Below, piece by piece: positions 46,382 to 59,639 of a DNA stretch of 64,000 nucleotides. The notes beneath the pieces were generated by a model. That model saw only the letters and a list, made by a program, of their open reading frames with translations. It was not told the origin of the DNA and ran no database searches. The stretch comes from Brachypodium distachyon. Lineage: Eukaryota; Streptophyta; Magnoliopsida; Poales; Poaceae. Each line of letters starts with the position of its first letter. The stretch's first letter is position 1. The position numbers and the translations under genes are program-made. Where the stretch lies: the NCBI RefSeq assembly GCF_000005505.3, contig NC_016134.3, positions 35,898,150-35,962,149 of the forward strand, in the 5' to 3' direction.

Positions 46382-47936
46382 ATGGTCGTGAGGTGCGTGC
46401 ACGCCGATGCCGGCGGCTTCCGGCTATGGCCGATCTTCTCGGCCACCGCGGTCCGGAGGAAGCTTCTTGAGGTGCTGACTTGCGGCTGTGGCGGGGGCGG
46501 CGGTTCTTGCCGCGGCCGGACGTCCTTCCGGTCGCCGAAGCCGCGGATGCAACCGCAGCCAAGGCCGCGGTCCGACCGGCTCGCGGAGCTGCTCAGGGCT
46601 GAGCCGTCCGAGTGCGGCGGCGACGACGAGTGCGAGGCTGACGCGGCCGTCAGGAAGGCGGAGGCGCTGGAGGAGCTGAAGGTCGTCGTGGCTGCCCTTT
46701 GGGACGGAGACGAAGAAGACAATGCCGGTGGCGTCACGTGGCGTGTCGAGGCGGCCACTGTTGTTCGGAGGAAAGCCAAGGACGACACCATGGCCAGGGA
46801 GATGCTCGCGATGCTCGGTGCCATCCCGCCGCTCGTCGCCATGCTGGACGAGAGCGAGGGCGGTGAGGCGCTCCTCGCCGCCGCGCTGTACGCGCTCCTT
46901 AACTTGGGGATAGGCAATGACACGTGAGTTTTCTCTCCGCGTTTTCTGTTCTCTCTGTTTCACTGTTTCTTGGTCAGATCTGGGCGTTCGGTTTCTGATT
47001 CTGTGAGACTTGTTGATTTGTAGAAACAAAGCGGCGATCGTGAAGGCCGGCGCCGTGCACAAGATGCTCTGCATTGCGGAGGGCGCGTCCGGGGCCTTGA
47101 CGGAGGCGCTCGTCGCCAACTTCCTCTGCCTCAGCGCGCTGGACGCGAACAAGCCCGTCATCGGCGCCTCCGGTGCCGCCCCTTTCCTCGTGCGCGCCTT
47201 CGAGGCCGCGGCCACGGAACAGGTGCGGCATGACGCCCTGCGCGCGCTCCTGAACCTCTCCATCGCCGCGGCCAACGTGCCGCACCTGCTGGCCACGGGG
47301 CTCGTGCCGTCGCTCGTCGCCGCCATTGGGGACATGTCCGCGTCGGACCGCGCTCTCGCCGCGCTGTGCAACGTCGTGGCCGCGTGCCCCGAGGGCCGGC
47401 GCGCGGTGAGCCGCGTCCCGGACGCGGTCCCGGTCCTGGTGGACGTGCTCAACTGGTCCGACGAGGCCGGGTGCCAGGAGAAGGCCGCATACGTGCTGAT
47501 GGTGCTGGCGCACCGGAGCTACAGCGACCGGGCCGCCATGGCCGAGGCCGGCGCCGCGTCCGCGCTCCTGGAGCTGACGCTCGTGGGCACGGCGCTCGCG
47601 CAGAAGCGCGCGTCCAGGATCCTCGAGATCCTGCGCGCCGACAAGGGCAAGCAGCTGGCCGACGACGCCTCCGGAGGCGTCGTGGCCACGGTGTCGGCGC
47701 CGCAGGAGCGTGGCCGCGGCCGCGCCGGGCGGGAGGAGGACGACGACACGGAGGGGGAGCTCGACCTCATGAGCAACGAGAAGCGCGCCGTGCGGCAGCT
47801 GGTGCAGCAGAGCCTGCAGAGCAACATGCGGCGCATCGTGCGGCGCGCGCGGCTGCCGCGGGAGCTCGCGCCGGCGTCGGCGGAGAACCTCAAGGCGCTC
47901 ACCGGATCCTCCACCTCCAAGAGCCTGCCGTTCTAA
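46382..47936 (+). CDS. Armadillo-repeat protein (At4g31890-like, U-box-less)
   Basis: Two exons, 46382-46923 and 47024-47936, joined across a 100-bp GT/AG intron into 484 residues. A Gly/Cys-rich N-terminus (CGCGGGGGSC) is followed by a charged linker and about six ARM repeats from near residue 95 to 400 (AMLGAIPPLVAMLDES, ALLNLSIAAANVPHLLATG, ALCNVVAACPEGRRAV, YVLMVLAHRSYSDRAAMAEAG). The end (MSNEKRAVRQLVQQSLQSN ... STSKSLPF) is the conserved tail of a plant ARM family related to U-box proteins but lacking the U-box. ARM repeats bind other proteins, and the partner here is unknown. ATG 46382 is the first in frame. GC content is high, as in other grass genes. Confidence 0.9.
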
Positions 47937-49743
47937 GGCAGGCGCAGAAAAACACAGAAACAAAGGTAAAACACACAGGCTGATCTCGGCTCATCCCCAT
48001 TCCTTTCTTCAGTGCTACTCAATGCCAGTACCCAAAGCAACATTACAGTTCATCACACTAGTTATTGCCACTGTCATATCAATGTTCTACCTGGAGTAGC
48101 ATTTTGTCTGTCACCAGAGTCGGCTAGAGTCTTACACGCAACAATAGCTATTAAACAACAAGTTTAAGTTCATCCTTCCTTTTCCTTGTAAACACAGTAT
48201 CACGGATAACTACTCTACTCACCAAAACCAATACTGTATTTGTTTCTGCACAATCTGTGACGGTGGTAGTACTCTCAACAGTCCAGACACAACAGCAGAG
48301 TTCTGATAACATTCTATATGGAAATTGAGCTATATAAAAATGACAACAATCTCAACTGCAATCACCACAGGTTACAGCATGTACTACATTGCTAATTTTA
48401 ATTTAAGAAACTTAATTTATCAGTTAGTACAAGATTGGGTCCGTTTCCTTAGACCTAAACCGAAATGTCAGGCATTTGTCACTTGGAATTTGGGAGTACG
48501 AAAACCTGGAAGGAGGTCAAGCTCAACCCTATTCTTCGTCACCTCCTGTTTGGTCTGTCTCACGCTTTGCCTCGATGCCACGCCATAGCCATTAACAAAC
48601 CTCACCTCTGTTGCTTTGTGGCAAAGTAAGCGCAAGCGCGCGCGCCCCCCAACAGTTCGGGCCAAGCGAACCCACTGTCCCTGCTCCAAAGCGGTTGCAA
48701 AAGGTCCCCGGCCGGCCATCATAACGCTCGCGCTCGTACTACAACTCCTATTCTCTGTTCCTGTAAGCGAAGAACCGAATCTACCATGGAATAGATTAAT
48801 ACCGGAGGCGACTATTTCTTCTACTATCTCTACCACTGTCCTGTGCTGTGCTGCTGCTTTTGATGACCTCTTTAGCAGATTAAACAAAACATGACCTCTG
48901 AAACCTGTTCTATATTATATCTTGCTTGCAGCAGGGAAGCAGAGATCGAGCAACGAGGAGACGGAGACTTTTTTTTTTGTTGCATGGCAATGGCGATCGA
49001 TGGCAGCGTGAGCGTTGGAGACCGGGAATCTCTGGTGCCTGCGGACGGCCGGAGTGATGTGTACGAGATGGCCTGTTCTTGTTTATGTGCTGTGCTGATG
49101 GAGTCCACGTGCTTGGATGCGTCGGCAGAAGCTAAGCAAGCTCTGAGATGTTCTTCTCACGTAATAATCGCTTTTGCTTTGTTGAGTAGTACTGCTTCGT
49201 CTCTCTGCTGTTCTTCCTTGCTTTTGTAAATGGGATAGTTCTGGTTAATTTATAGTCATAGTACTTCTACACCAGCCTGGTGGTCAGTTTCAGGCTTCAG
49301 CCATGGTTGCTCTTTTCTTTAGACTAGCTGGAGAAAACTGACCATTATGCGAAAATACGGAAGCGTGTTTCACACCATTCATCTTTTTTCTTACTTTTTC
49401 ATTCATTATCAAACCTGTCTTTTTGTGTATCATAACTTAAAATTGATGCATATTTTTTTCTATCACTTCAGATTTCAAACATAAGACTCTTTGAATATTA
49501 GTCACAAATATTCCACTTTCTTGGATTAGATAAAAACATAATCACCAATTACCACTATTTACATGAAAATCAATCAATTTGGTGGCACATGTACTCTTAT
49601 TGAACTATCCAAACTCACCAAGATTACATTATCTAGATATTCTGTAGATCTGGATGTTACATGTTTCGGATCCTTAAACTGAAAATATAGAAGAGCCGTA
49701 TGAATCGAACATTTTTCATACATAGTTGCATATTCTTTCAACA
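47937..49743. other. ARM gene 3' region and intergenic
   Basis: 47937-48400 is probably 3' UTR. No supported gene beyond it. The overlapping ORFs at 48468-49229 on both strands look like chance. Confidence 0.5.
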
Positions 49744-49752
49744 AATTTATTA

Positions 49753-50302
49753 GGGTTAATTGGATCTATGCCACTTTTTATTCCACCGGTTGGAAATATG
49801 ACATTACAAAAACTTGACTTGGATAAATGCCACTCTAACTTTCTTATATTTCTAACTTTGCCATTCTGTCCACTTAAGACCAATTATTGTTCATTGAATA
49901 CATGTATTTTAACGTGTACAACAATATTTACCATAATACCCCTATTTACAACGTTCAACAGTACGTTCGAGTCTTCCAGGCGCCATAAAGGTTCAAAACA
50001 TTCAAATTTGGCCTGAAATTCAAACTTTTTAGAAAAATCTAGAAAAATTCAAACATTCAAGTTAGGGTCACGTGGGGGATAATAAGAGGAAGAGAAATAG
50101 AACTGTTTGACTTGAGATGAAAAAAAACTATTCGTATAGAGCTGTGTATATAAGTATTTTGACAATATACGTGATGGTATTGGACAAAATGTCATGGATA
50201 GAGGTATATAAAAAAAGTTAGGATGGCATTTCTCCAAGTCAAGTTTTTGTAATGGCATATCTCCAACCGGTGGAAATTATAATGGCATAGATCCAATTAA
50301 CC
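49753..50302. mobile_element. Mutator-type MITE with about 100-bp inverted ends
   Basis: 550 bp flanked by a perfect 9-bp duplication AATTTATTA (49744-49752 and 50303-50311), the Mutator size. The left end 'ggttaattggatctatgcca' is inverted at the right end, and the match continues for about 100 bp with scattered changes. The small centre has no coding sequence. Confidence 0.92.
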
Positions 50303-50311
50303 AATTTATTA

Positions 50312-51874
50312 AGAGTACACCGCCCCGAATAAGTCCAAAACAATATACCCGGAAGAAGTAAAAATAAAATGCGTGAACTTCAACTTGAAGAATTCAAAAC
50401 TCTAACAGTCTGAGAATTAACTTTCATAATTCTTAGGACACCTGCCTAACACCTTGAGCGAGGTAAAGATGGAGCTTCACGGGGGAGAAACATTGACGAC
50501 CTTTGTTTGAACTACTCTAGAGCGGATTGGCCAAATCTTACCTCTCTAATGGCAAATACCTCCAGGTGGAGAACAATGTTAGATAACAATGCTGACCATT
50601 TTATGAAGTGTTGAAGAGATTCCAGTCATTTGCTCGAATTTATTGTTCAAGAGTGGAGCAAGGTTGGCCGGTTGGGCTGTATGTTTTTGACACTACTTGC
50701 AGGGAACCTACAGAATGCTCTTACTTGTCTTGATAACTTCCCAGTGTTAATGAGCCACAATTTCAAGCGAAGGGGCAATGATTTAGATATCCCAATTGGG
50801 CACTCAACAATAAGTCCATGCTGATTACGATTCAAGAAAGATATTAAAATAAACCTATATGATATGCAAAGCCAAATGCAAGTATTAAACTTGCTTTTTG
50901 GTTGTGGAAATACAGGTTCATCTACCGATACTCCTTGTATTTGGTATTTCTCAAGCATTGCACTTGGACAGGAAGTTGGTCATGCCATGGATAAGAAATA
51001 AAACCCACAACAAATTAAACATTTTTCAGGAAACAATAAAATGAAACATGGCTAGTCCTTCAATCCTCACATCAAGGTATATATATGGAAACGATACATC
51101 AATACATCAACAATCCTAATTAGTATAAGAAGGGTTGTTCAAAAGGGAACCGGCAAGAGTTTCAAGGAAACGACTTATCAAGGGCATTCTCATATATATA
51201 TCTTCCAAAGTCTATCTAAGAAACCCGCCCTAAATACAGAGTATTACTACTCAACCTGGGCCCATCTCACGCAATAAGGCTGTCCCCTTTCTCCGTATCC
51301 TCACATTTCTGAATTAACATGACCAAAAATAAGTCATTGTTAGCAACCGGTGATCGATTTCCTGCAACACCTTTGGCGACAAACAACCAAAATTGTCAAA
51401 TACTTTTGGCCACTCCAGATGCAAGATAACCCCAGTCGTAGCACACATCTTGACCACAAAGGGGATTCAAATCGAGCGATAAAAACTACAATAGGATGTC
51501 CACATATCCCTTCAGAGTTAACCGAATGCACTATGAAAAGAAAAATATAACATCCAGGCAATGATAGCAGTTTGTCAAGTTCATTGGTCACAGATTCGTA
51601 GATATCACAAATTAGGTTTCTTTATATGGGAACAATTTACGGTAACAATACGCTAGATGGCATAAAGCACAAATTTCAAGATATTATTACCGTCTAGTAT
51701 ACATAGTAAGTCTGCTATACCAGACACTAAATATGGAAAAATGACAGGACTATCAGGGTTGGGAAAAATAAAAATCAGTGTATGCAAGGTGAGATGGTTG
51801 ATTCTTGATTGCTTGAACGCCAGCAGGTTAGTTGGTGATATTCTTTTCCATCAAATGCACATGGCTAAAGAAAA
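50312..51874. other. Intergenic, AT-rich
   Basis: No supported gene. ORFs at 50630-50824, 50647-50958 and 51340-51591 have no recognisable domain. Confidence 0.5.
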
Positions 51875-52540
51875 TTAACTAAACTTGATATTGGCACACA
51901 ACTCTTCCATTTGATCATCCGATTGCTAAAAAGACAAAAAGTAGAGTAAGTATGCTATAAAGAGAATAAAGTAGTCCATAACTTGAGCAACTTACTTGTT
52001 TATGGTCAGCTATAGGGTTCTTCGACGCCATCTATTCCTTGAATTTCGTAAGTTTGCTGCAGAAAAGTTAGTTGGTGCTATTATCTAGCTTATTGGAAGT
52101 GAGACACGAAAATTCTTAAGGTGTATCGTCACATCCAAACATTTCATAGAAGTCGGTAATAATCAGACTGAGGACTCTATTGTTAGTTTTTTGTGTTACC
52201 TACACTACCATAATGACAGTACATTTATTTTTTGAGGCCATAATAACACCGACTTGCACCAAAGCAGTGTGTAGCACTGTAGCATGAGCAAAAGATTGTT
52301 CATTCATGATGCATTGCAACCTGACATTTCTAGAACCATAAGACCTGCTTGCAGTGTAAACCATAACTATAAAGGTCTATAAACATGTGCAAGGAATAAA
52401 CTGAGCTATGTTTCAGCCTCCAGAGAGCTCCATGAGAGGAAAAAGTCCAAATTTATCTCGTAGCACAGAAAGGTAAAACAAGCACCCATTACTTACTGCC
52501 AAGCTGGTGATCTGATATGCTGAAGGGGGTTTCCTCAAAC
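51875..52540 (-). other. Possible small spliced transcript unit
   Basis: Three blocks on the minus strand have consensus splice borders: 52497-52540, 51996-52056 and 51875-51925. An ATG at 52031 opens a 28-residue frame through the second intron to a TAA at 51875. An in-frame TAG lies directly before that ATG, so it would be the first start. The peptide is unrecognised. It may be a gene fragment or chance. Confidence 0.25.
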
Positions 52541-53617
52541 CTGTGAAGTGAAATCTGAGACTAATATTTGGACGGACTATTTATAGTATTATACACCAAA
52601 GGCAGTAACCAAATACCAAAAATCTTTGCCACCATTGAAGCTTGTTCGACAGAATATTAGTACTGACTCATTTTGCAAAACAACCTTGTGCATATCCATA
52701 ATGCGCTATATAATTCAAGTATTGTTATTCGGATATAGCTTTAAACGAACCATCCACTTGAAATTGCTAAAGGTGCAAAGGCAAATGTTTGCATTTTTTA
52801 GTGTCTTGTAACAGCTCCAGACCAACATTACAAAGTTTATGTATCACGACTTCTCATTGTGAAAAGATGCATGTTGATTTAGCCTTTCTTTCCCTTTATT
52901 TTAATATTTGTTTCTTTGTATACCTAGAGAGAGAGAACGAAGCGCCAGGTCAAATTGAATTTTATTTTTATTCTTCAGGCGACACGTTCGAGAGACGAAC
53001 TGCAAGATATTACTTTACACCTATTGTTCACTGTTTTAGAACCCATACTGAATCATATTAGATCGCTTCTACCGGTGGATCAAAGAATTAATCAAATTAA
53101 GGAGATCACTTCACTTATATTAGGAGGATGTATAAAATATATCCTCAACTAACCTGCCACTCCATTAAACCAAGTAAAACTCCTGCCGACAAAAATAGGC
53201 CTAGTAGAGCATGAAGGCTCGCTGGATGGCGCGGTCGTACCTGGCGAACATCCAGAAGTCGGCACTCGCCCTGACCGGCTCACAGCCCGGTAGATCTCCA
53301 TGGCCACCAATCCATGGTCCAGCGGCCGTGTTCTCCTCGAGAGAAGCGCAAGCGAGATGTGGAGAGAGATCAAGGGACCAGCTCGGCTTGCCCCATGGCG
53401 ACCACGACCACCAGTCGCCATGTCCGCAGGTACAAATGCACCAAACCGCCCCGTCCATGGACACAGAATAACCCGGAAAAAAACACGATGAAAAGAACCC
53501 GCAGCATCCGTTAACCAGACCAACCAAACATCCACGACGGATGAACAAGAAACAGAAAAGACGACCCGTGATCTAGCCCATTGGCAACGCGACGTGAAAG
53601 AATAAGAAAGAGCTTAC

Positions 53618-53726
53618 CGAAACCGCGAAATGGCAGAAGCAAAACGGCCGCAGAATAGAACAGTAGAGCACCAGCCACGAAACCAGAGAGAAGCACACGA
53701 AAGAAAGATTGTGAGTTCCCCGCCAT
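53618..53726 (-). other. Exon-like segment encoding a hydrophobic N-terminus
   Basis: On the minus strand an ATG at about 53726 opens 36 codons rich in Leu, Ala, Val and Phe (FFRVLLSGFVAGALLFYSAAV is membrane-like), followed by a clean GTAAGC donor. A TATATATTGG motif (53821-53830) lies about 100 bp upstream on that strand. The frame beyond the donor cannot be followed with confidence to a second exon; 53201-53548 offers candidates only. Not recognised. Confidence 0.3.
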
Positions 53727-54771
53727 CAATCACCTTCACCGAATCACACCTGCACCGAGAAAACAGCACGAACGGAAAGCAGATCCCCAAACCACGCAGC
53801 GATTGATGTCGACGGGCACCCCAATATATAGGAGCCGTGGAAGACACCAGAACAGCAGTTACCGCCTTAAACACGTCCAGCACACAGGCTCTAGAAAGCC
53901 CCCCAAAACCAGCGCATAGCCGGCCCAACACGCGTCGACAGACGGAGGCCCCTCCCGCACATCGCCTGGCCCCATGGCAGAACCTCTTCGCTGACAATGG
54001 CCCAGCCTGACAACGCCCACAACAGCGGTCCACCACCAGAGACCAAGACGCCGCACGGCCTTACGCACCCACTAAAGCGAAGGAACGGCCGGATGACCGG
54101 AAAACGCTGGCGTGGAGCTCTCACAGAGCGAAGAAACCTCCGGCTATGGTAGTTGTATCTTATGTGCACATGATCCCTTCTTTTCTCGGAGAGTGTAATA
54201 GCCAATAGGGTAGTGAGAAAAAGTGTGACAGTGACTAGAAAAGAGGATGTAGATCGAGTTGATACTATCTTACTGTTGGTCCATTCATCATTTGGTCTTT
54301 GCCAGCCTGAAAAAAAACTCAAATGGTCCTTCCGTGTAAGCTTTTGCTGCATGTTCTGAGTGACCGCTTTTCTTCTTCTTGGTTGAATCGATCTAAATGT
54401 GACCAACATCAAATGGCTGCTGAGATGGAAAGGCCTTTGTTAGAGTGTAATGTCGGATCCCACTTTTTCAGCTTAGGTTTCTGGCTATCTGAATTAGTCC
54501 GATGCATACGATTCAAAATGATAAATGTTAAGGGTCATCCGTTGCGGCTAGAGTTCTTAGTTTTGGTTCATGTACATACGAGCTGAGTTCCTTCAGCGTC
54601 GGATCTTTCTCTTTCTTTTCAGTTTGGCTTTGGTTGTATAAGTTCAGTACTTCTGTTCTCCTTTAATGAAACGACAACCTGCCTTCATCGGAAAAAAAAA
54701 AGGATTTTCTCAGTGGACTGTGTCAGATTCTTATACAAATACATGTCACTTATTTTGGGACGGAAGAAGTA

Positions 54772-54992
54772 CTTCTGTTCCTAAATGTAAGATGTACTAA
54801 TTTTATTCTAAATCAAATTTGTTAAAATTTGAACAAGTTTATAAAAAAATGTAGTAGTATTTACACTAATAAATAAGTATGTTATGAAGGATACATACCA
54901 CGACAGATTCAATAAAAAAACAGCAAGTTGCTAGATTTCTCTGTAAACCTAGTCAAACTTTTAGAACGTCTTGCATTTAGGAACATACAGAG
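54772..54992. mobile_element. MITE with TA target site, 221 bp
   Basis: Flanked by TA. The left 'cttctgttcctaaatgtaaga' pairs with the right 'tcttgcatttaggaacatac'. The centre is AT-rich. It is a Stowaway/Mariner-like element. Confidence 0.75.
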
Positions 54993-54994
54993 TA

Positions 54995-57900
54995 ATAAGT
55001 ACTACTAGTCATAACTTTGTCCCAAGTCAAACTTTTTAAAGTTTCATCAAGTTTATAAAAATTGTATCAACATTTAGAATATCAAATAAGTATACTACAA
55101 AAATATATATATCATGATGAATTTAATAAAATAATTTATAATCGTAAGTGTTGGTAGACCTTTTTTATAAATTTAGTCACAATTTAAGATGTTTGACTTA
55201 GAACAAATACTCCTATATAACTTTCTTGCATTTAGAAATATCTACGATCTCTGTGGTTCCATGTCTAAGAACCTTGTTGAAATATGTTGCCCTTTGTTCC
55301 ACATCGAATAAAATGGTTAAGGGTATAAAAGTCGCAACCAAGAGACTTTGGTTCGGTACGTACAGTACAATTCAACGGCTTTATGATTACTCGCTGTCAC
55401 ATGAGGCGCTCGGTATTGCCAGACTGTGCGTGGAGATTACTGTACATACTATTCCACAACAAACAATGCTTTTGGAACATTATTGGTACGTACTGCAGAA
55501 AAAAATTCTGGTGAGCATAACAACCGGAGAGTACGTACGTACGTAGAGCCAGGCATCGTCAATACACTATTTGCGCAAACAGTTGTGTTGATCGGCTCTC
55601 GTTAATATGGCGGCCGAATTTACAGCGATCCAAGCGTGCGTGTACGCTTTGGCTTAATGATCATCATGTGGCACAGCGGTTTTGGATAATTAAAGGGAGT
55701 GGGTGCTTGGATTACGTCAGGCTTGATGGAGGGTCGGTCAGCTAATGTTCTTAGCTGGTCAAGAAGATGGTGTGTGCAGACGACAGATAAATAAATAGTA
55801 TATGCATGCCCAGCCCCAGCTGTGATCGGAAGGGCTATTTTCTGTTCCAAACTGTAGCCACATGGTCTCTTGCAATGGCAAGCAAATCGATGCTCCTCAG
55901 TTTTCTCTCCTCGACGGTTTGGCTTGTACGCTGTCGTTATGGCGCTAAGACTTTCCACTTCTGTTGGGTTTTGATTCAGTTTTTTTTTATATAAACGGCC
56001 TGTCTATTCTTCTTTATCAAAGAAGAAGCATTCGTATTTGGTTTAGAAGAGTTTTAAGACATGAGACTAGAGAAATGTGGTTAGAACTGTTGCAAGTCTG
56101 TAGAGATATTCAAATAATGCGGTAATGATAGATGTGTTTGGAAGACACAAAGTCTGGTATTTTTTCCGTCAGTTCCTTGTATAAATTACTTAAAGATGGA
56201 CAGGGGGTGTCACCTATGAAAGCTAAAATTACCACTTCAGATTACAGTATTCATTTGACTGGTTGTTAAAAACAAAATTTTAACAAGGGATAATCTAAGT
56301 AAAAGAGGCTGGATTGGAAGTATAGGATGTAAATTCTATTGATCACAGGGAAGTATAGATCACTTGTTTTTTCAGCGTCCAATAGCCCACTTTAATGTGC
56401 TGGTCTGTGGTGAATTGTGCATATATATGGACTCAACAAAGTGCCACAGACCATGAAAGAATTGGCTGAAATGCTTTTGATAGGAAACATAACCAGTAAT
56501 AAGAATTTAAAAGCAGTTGGTGCAGCTGCCATATGCTGGAACATGTGGAGCAAGGAATGCTTCTTACTTTGATAAGAAACAGATTAATAAGAAACATATG
56601 AAGACCCTATTGATGTCGTCTTTTCCATGTCCCATTCGCTCATTTACTGGGATAGTATCTAAAAGGACTATAGCAAAGGCAAGCTGAAGTTGGCAGCTCA
56701 TCCATGGTCAATCGTAGCCGTGGAGTTGTTTCAATCAAGTTATGGATGAAAGCCGTTAGCAAAGAGGTTTGGAGAAGGATGATCGTCTGTTTATTCGCAT
56801 GTCTTCAATTTTGTAGTAGTAGTTGTAGCGTTTAATGAGTGTAGTTTAAAGATTGCGGACATGTTGCCGCGATCTTAGGACTACAATTTCTGTTGTTTAC
56901 GTTTCCTGTATGAACTTTAAAAGATCAAATATGTCATAGCTCTTTTGTCGAATGTGGCCAGTTAAGCTTTTAACGAGCTTAACTAGAGCTCGCGAACTCT
57001 TATGGAACCGAGTTGAACAATAGTTTCAGATTGTTTACGATAAAGATTTTGACGAACCGAGCTTAACGAAGCGAGATCTTAACGAACCGAGCGCGCTCGT
57101 TAGCCAGTCCTACGTGAAATGGTTTGCTAAATACTTCAATAGATTGCCGACTTGCTGGAGGATTAATCTGGGATTATAAGTTCTTTACGAATGAGTACTT
57201 TGTAAATGGAAATCAACATACTATCTAGGGGCAAAATTGTTTTTTCATCTCTCACTTAACGGTCAACTCACGGTAGTGCCATATTTGTATCACTTGCAAA
57301 ATTTGAGTGGCAAATTTGGAACAGGAAAATTCTGAGTGGCATTTGGGCAAAATTTGAGTGGCTATAGAATTCTTTCTAAAGTCCTCACCCTATTCTTCTT
57401 GAGCTGGGACACAAGGTCCTGCCCAATCACTCGTGGTAGGTCTTCATGTGATCTCCGAAGCTTCACATACTGGTTGAGGCAAGTCACACATTGTTTGCTC
57501 AGCAACGGCTCCTAGTTGTCTAGGTGATGTCAATCATCAAGAGTAACTAGTCTTCGGCGTTCAACTAGGTTAGGGATTCCATTTCTTCAAGTTCACTTCA
57601 GTTCTAAGATTTTCTTCACAACATCGTTTTCTCCGCACCCAAATGGCAAGGGGGTTGGTCGACTTATATAGTCGGGATAGAAAAACTAGCCGCTGCGTAT
57701 CGTTGAAAAGCAATCTTGAGGAAATTCAAAACACGGAGACTCTGGTCTAAGTTTCCTCAACATTTCAATGGTAACATTAAGGGTTTGTTAGGTCCTCCTT
57801 TTCGAAAAAAAAGAAGGGTTAGAATGCGACAAACAAGTTTTCAAAACACATTTGAAACACACACACACGAGGTCAGTCTTGAGTGGTTTGCGTACAACCA

Positions 57901-58606
57901 TCGTATGAAGTTTAACCAACCATGAATCTCATTTCTCCTAATTACCCTCCATTTAGAGTTTGATGAATCTGCTCTCTCGTAAATATTTCCCCTCCAGTTA
58001 GAATTCGAACGATATGGCAACTTTTATCCGACGATGATATGGCACCATTAAAGAACGCCTGTGGTTAAACTAGCACCGTAGTACAAACACATTACACATT
58101 GATCGATCTCAGCCGCTGCACAGCCTCTGCTCTGTCGAAACAAAAAAAGAGTTGCAGTAGGTTCTCTCTCAATTACCCGGCAGATCCTTGTGGCTGATGT
58201 GACATTCTGGTTGTACGCTGCATGGTACTCCCTCAGTCCCTCCTCTGGAGCCTCGACGCCGAGCACAATCATGGACCTGTAGCGCATCTGAACGTAGGCT
58301 TTTCCGTCGGAGCGGTTGGTGGCGGCTGGTGGGGAGCGCCCCGTACGTGGAACCAGAATCTGGTCGTTTAGCTCTACCGCAGGAGATGCATCATGCATTT
58401 GTTGAAGATCGACTTGATGGTAGAACTGCTGGTACGATGGTACTACATTGCCCGCTGGGCGCTGGCCTAGCTACTGGCTAGCTAGGCTGCACGAACGCGC
58501 ATAGATCACATTTTCAAGCAGGTAAGTGTAACGCAATAATGTTGGTAGCATTGCTTCGTACACCGGTCGATGGTCGATGGATCGCGGGGATTAAATGCCA
58601 ATGTTA
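54995..58606. other. Intergenic, repeat-rich
   Basis: 54995-55260 is AT-rich and resembles a degenerate MITE of the 54772 kind ('tcccaagtcaaacttttt', 'gatgtttgacttag'). 56930-57110 has 'gagcttaacgaa' motifs in both orientations like a degenerate hAT MITE. Elsewhere no supported gene; the minus ORF at 58048-58398 is unrecognised. Confidence 0.5.
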
Positions 58607-58615
58607 TTAATGCTT

Positions 58616-59370
58616 CTATACTTTTTTTCAAAAGAACAAAGATCTTCATTAAACAACTCGAGCATTACACAAATCCCCTACAAGAACAAGAAAAATAACC
58701 ATTCGTTCGCTCTTCGTCTTCTTCCACCAACATGAGTCGATAGTCTGTTATCATGGCACCTTTTATCGTAGACAGCCTAACATTGTTGCCTGTCGATGGA
58801 AAGTCGCCAAGATCAACGTCTATAGGGACCTGCATCGAAGAGAATAAATCGTTGTTGAGGCAGTATGAAACCCTCGATCCATGCCTAATGTCGCTTCTCA
58901 AGGAACAAGATTCGCCGGCCATACCCTCCTATACTTGTATGAGAGCTTAGATCTTTGGGATTCACATCGACGTCGGAGGGAGCGGCCCTAAGATGGATCG
59001 AATCCTGAGAAACAAAAGCCCTAAATTGAATCGTCATACCAAGACAACCGAGGAAAACCTAACGTCACCATCATGGAGGGACAATAGAACTCAAGACCTT
59101 CATTATTCTTGACTAGAAGGAGCACGATTACTTTGACCTCCATTCGTTATGTGCCAACGACAACTAAAACACAATTCACAAAACCTGATCTAAAAAAATG
59201 TGACAAGTGAGGAACCTAGGGTTCCCTTACCTTACGACATGAGTGAATACACCAGAAGAGGCAGGAAACCAGAGATTTGAGGAGCTACGGCGATGATGGC
59301 TATGGCACGTGCGGCGGCTCGTACGAGAAACCCTAACTAGGAGCGGTCAACATAGCAATGACGATATGTG
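58616..59370 (-). mobile_element. Candidate retroposon, minus orientation
   Basis: TTAATGCTT flanks the segment (58607-58615 and 59371-59379). Next to the left copy lies a T-run followed by 'caaaagaacaaagatcttc', which would be a poly-A tail read on the minus strand. 755 bp, no coding frame. The duplication is short and the tail lies a few bases away from it. Confidence 0.45.
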
Positions 59371-59639
59371 TTAATGCTTGAAATTGGGGTTGATCATGAT
59401 ACTTTTGTCTACTTAACTATTTTTTTGCCATGAAATTCTTCGCTCATCTTTTTTTTTCAACATGGTGATCCGGTTAAACTAGTGAGAGCGAGCCTGATAT
59501 ATATTTTTTAACAAGGGGAGGCCAGAAAACTCCTTTTGAAATTCGGTCGGGCTCCTTATAGCCAGAATTTTGCTTAAAAATACACATTAAACTTAAGTTC
59601 CAAATTTTCTAAAAACAACTATACATGTATATATGAATT

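Noticed and set aside
46424..47963. Long minus-strand ORFs opposite the ARM-repeat gene
   Set aside because: High third-position GC on the plus strand leaves the antisense frames open; the residue content is Arg/Ala/His-rich with no domain, and they cross the plus-strand intron.
58048..58398. Minus ORF of 116 codons
   Set aside because: The N-terminal half looks protein-like but is unrecognised, with no flanking gene signals.
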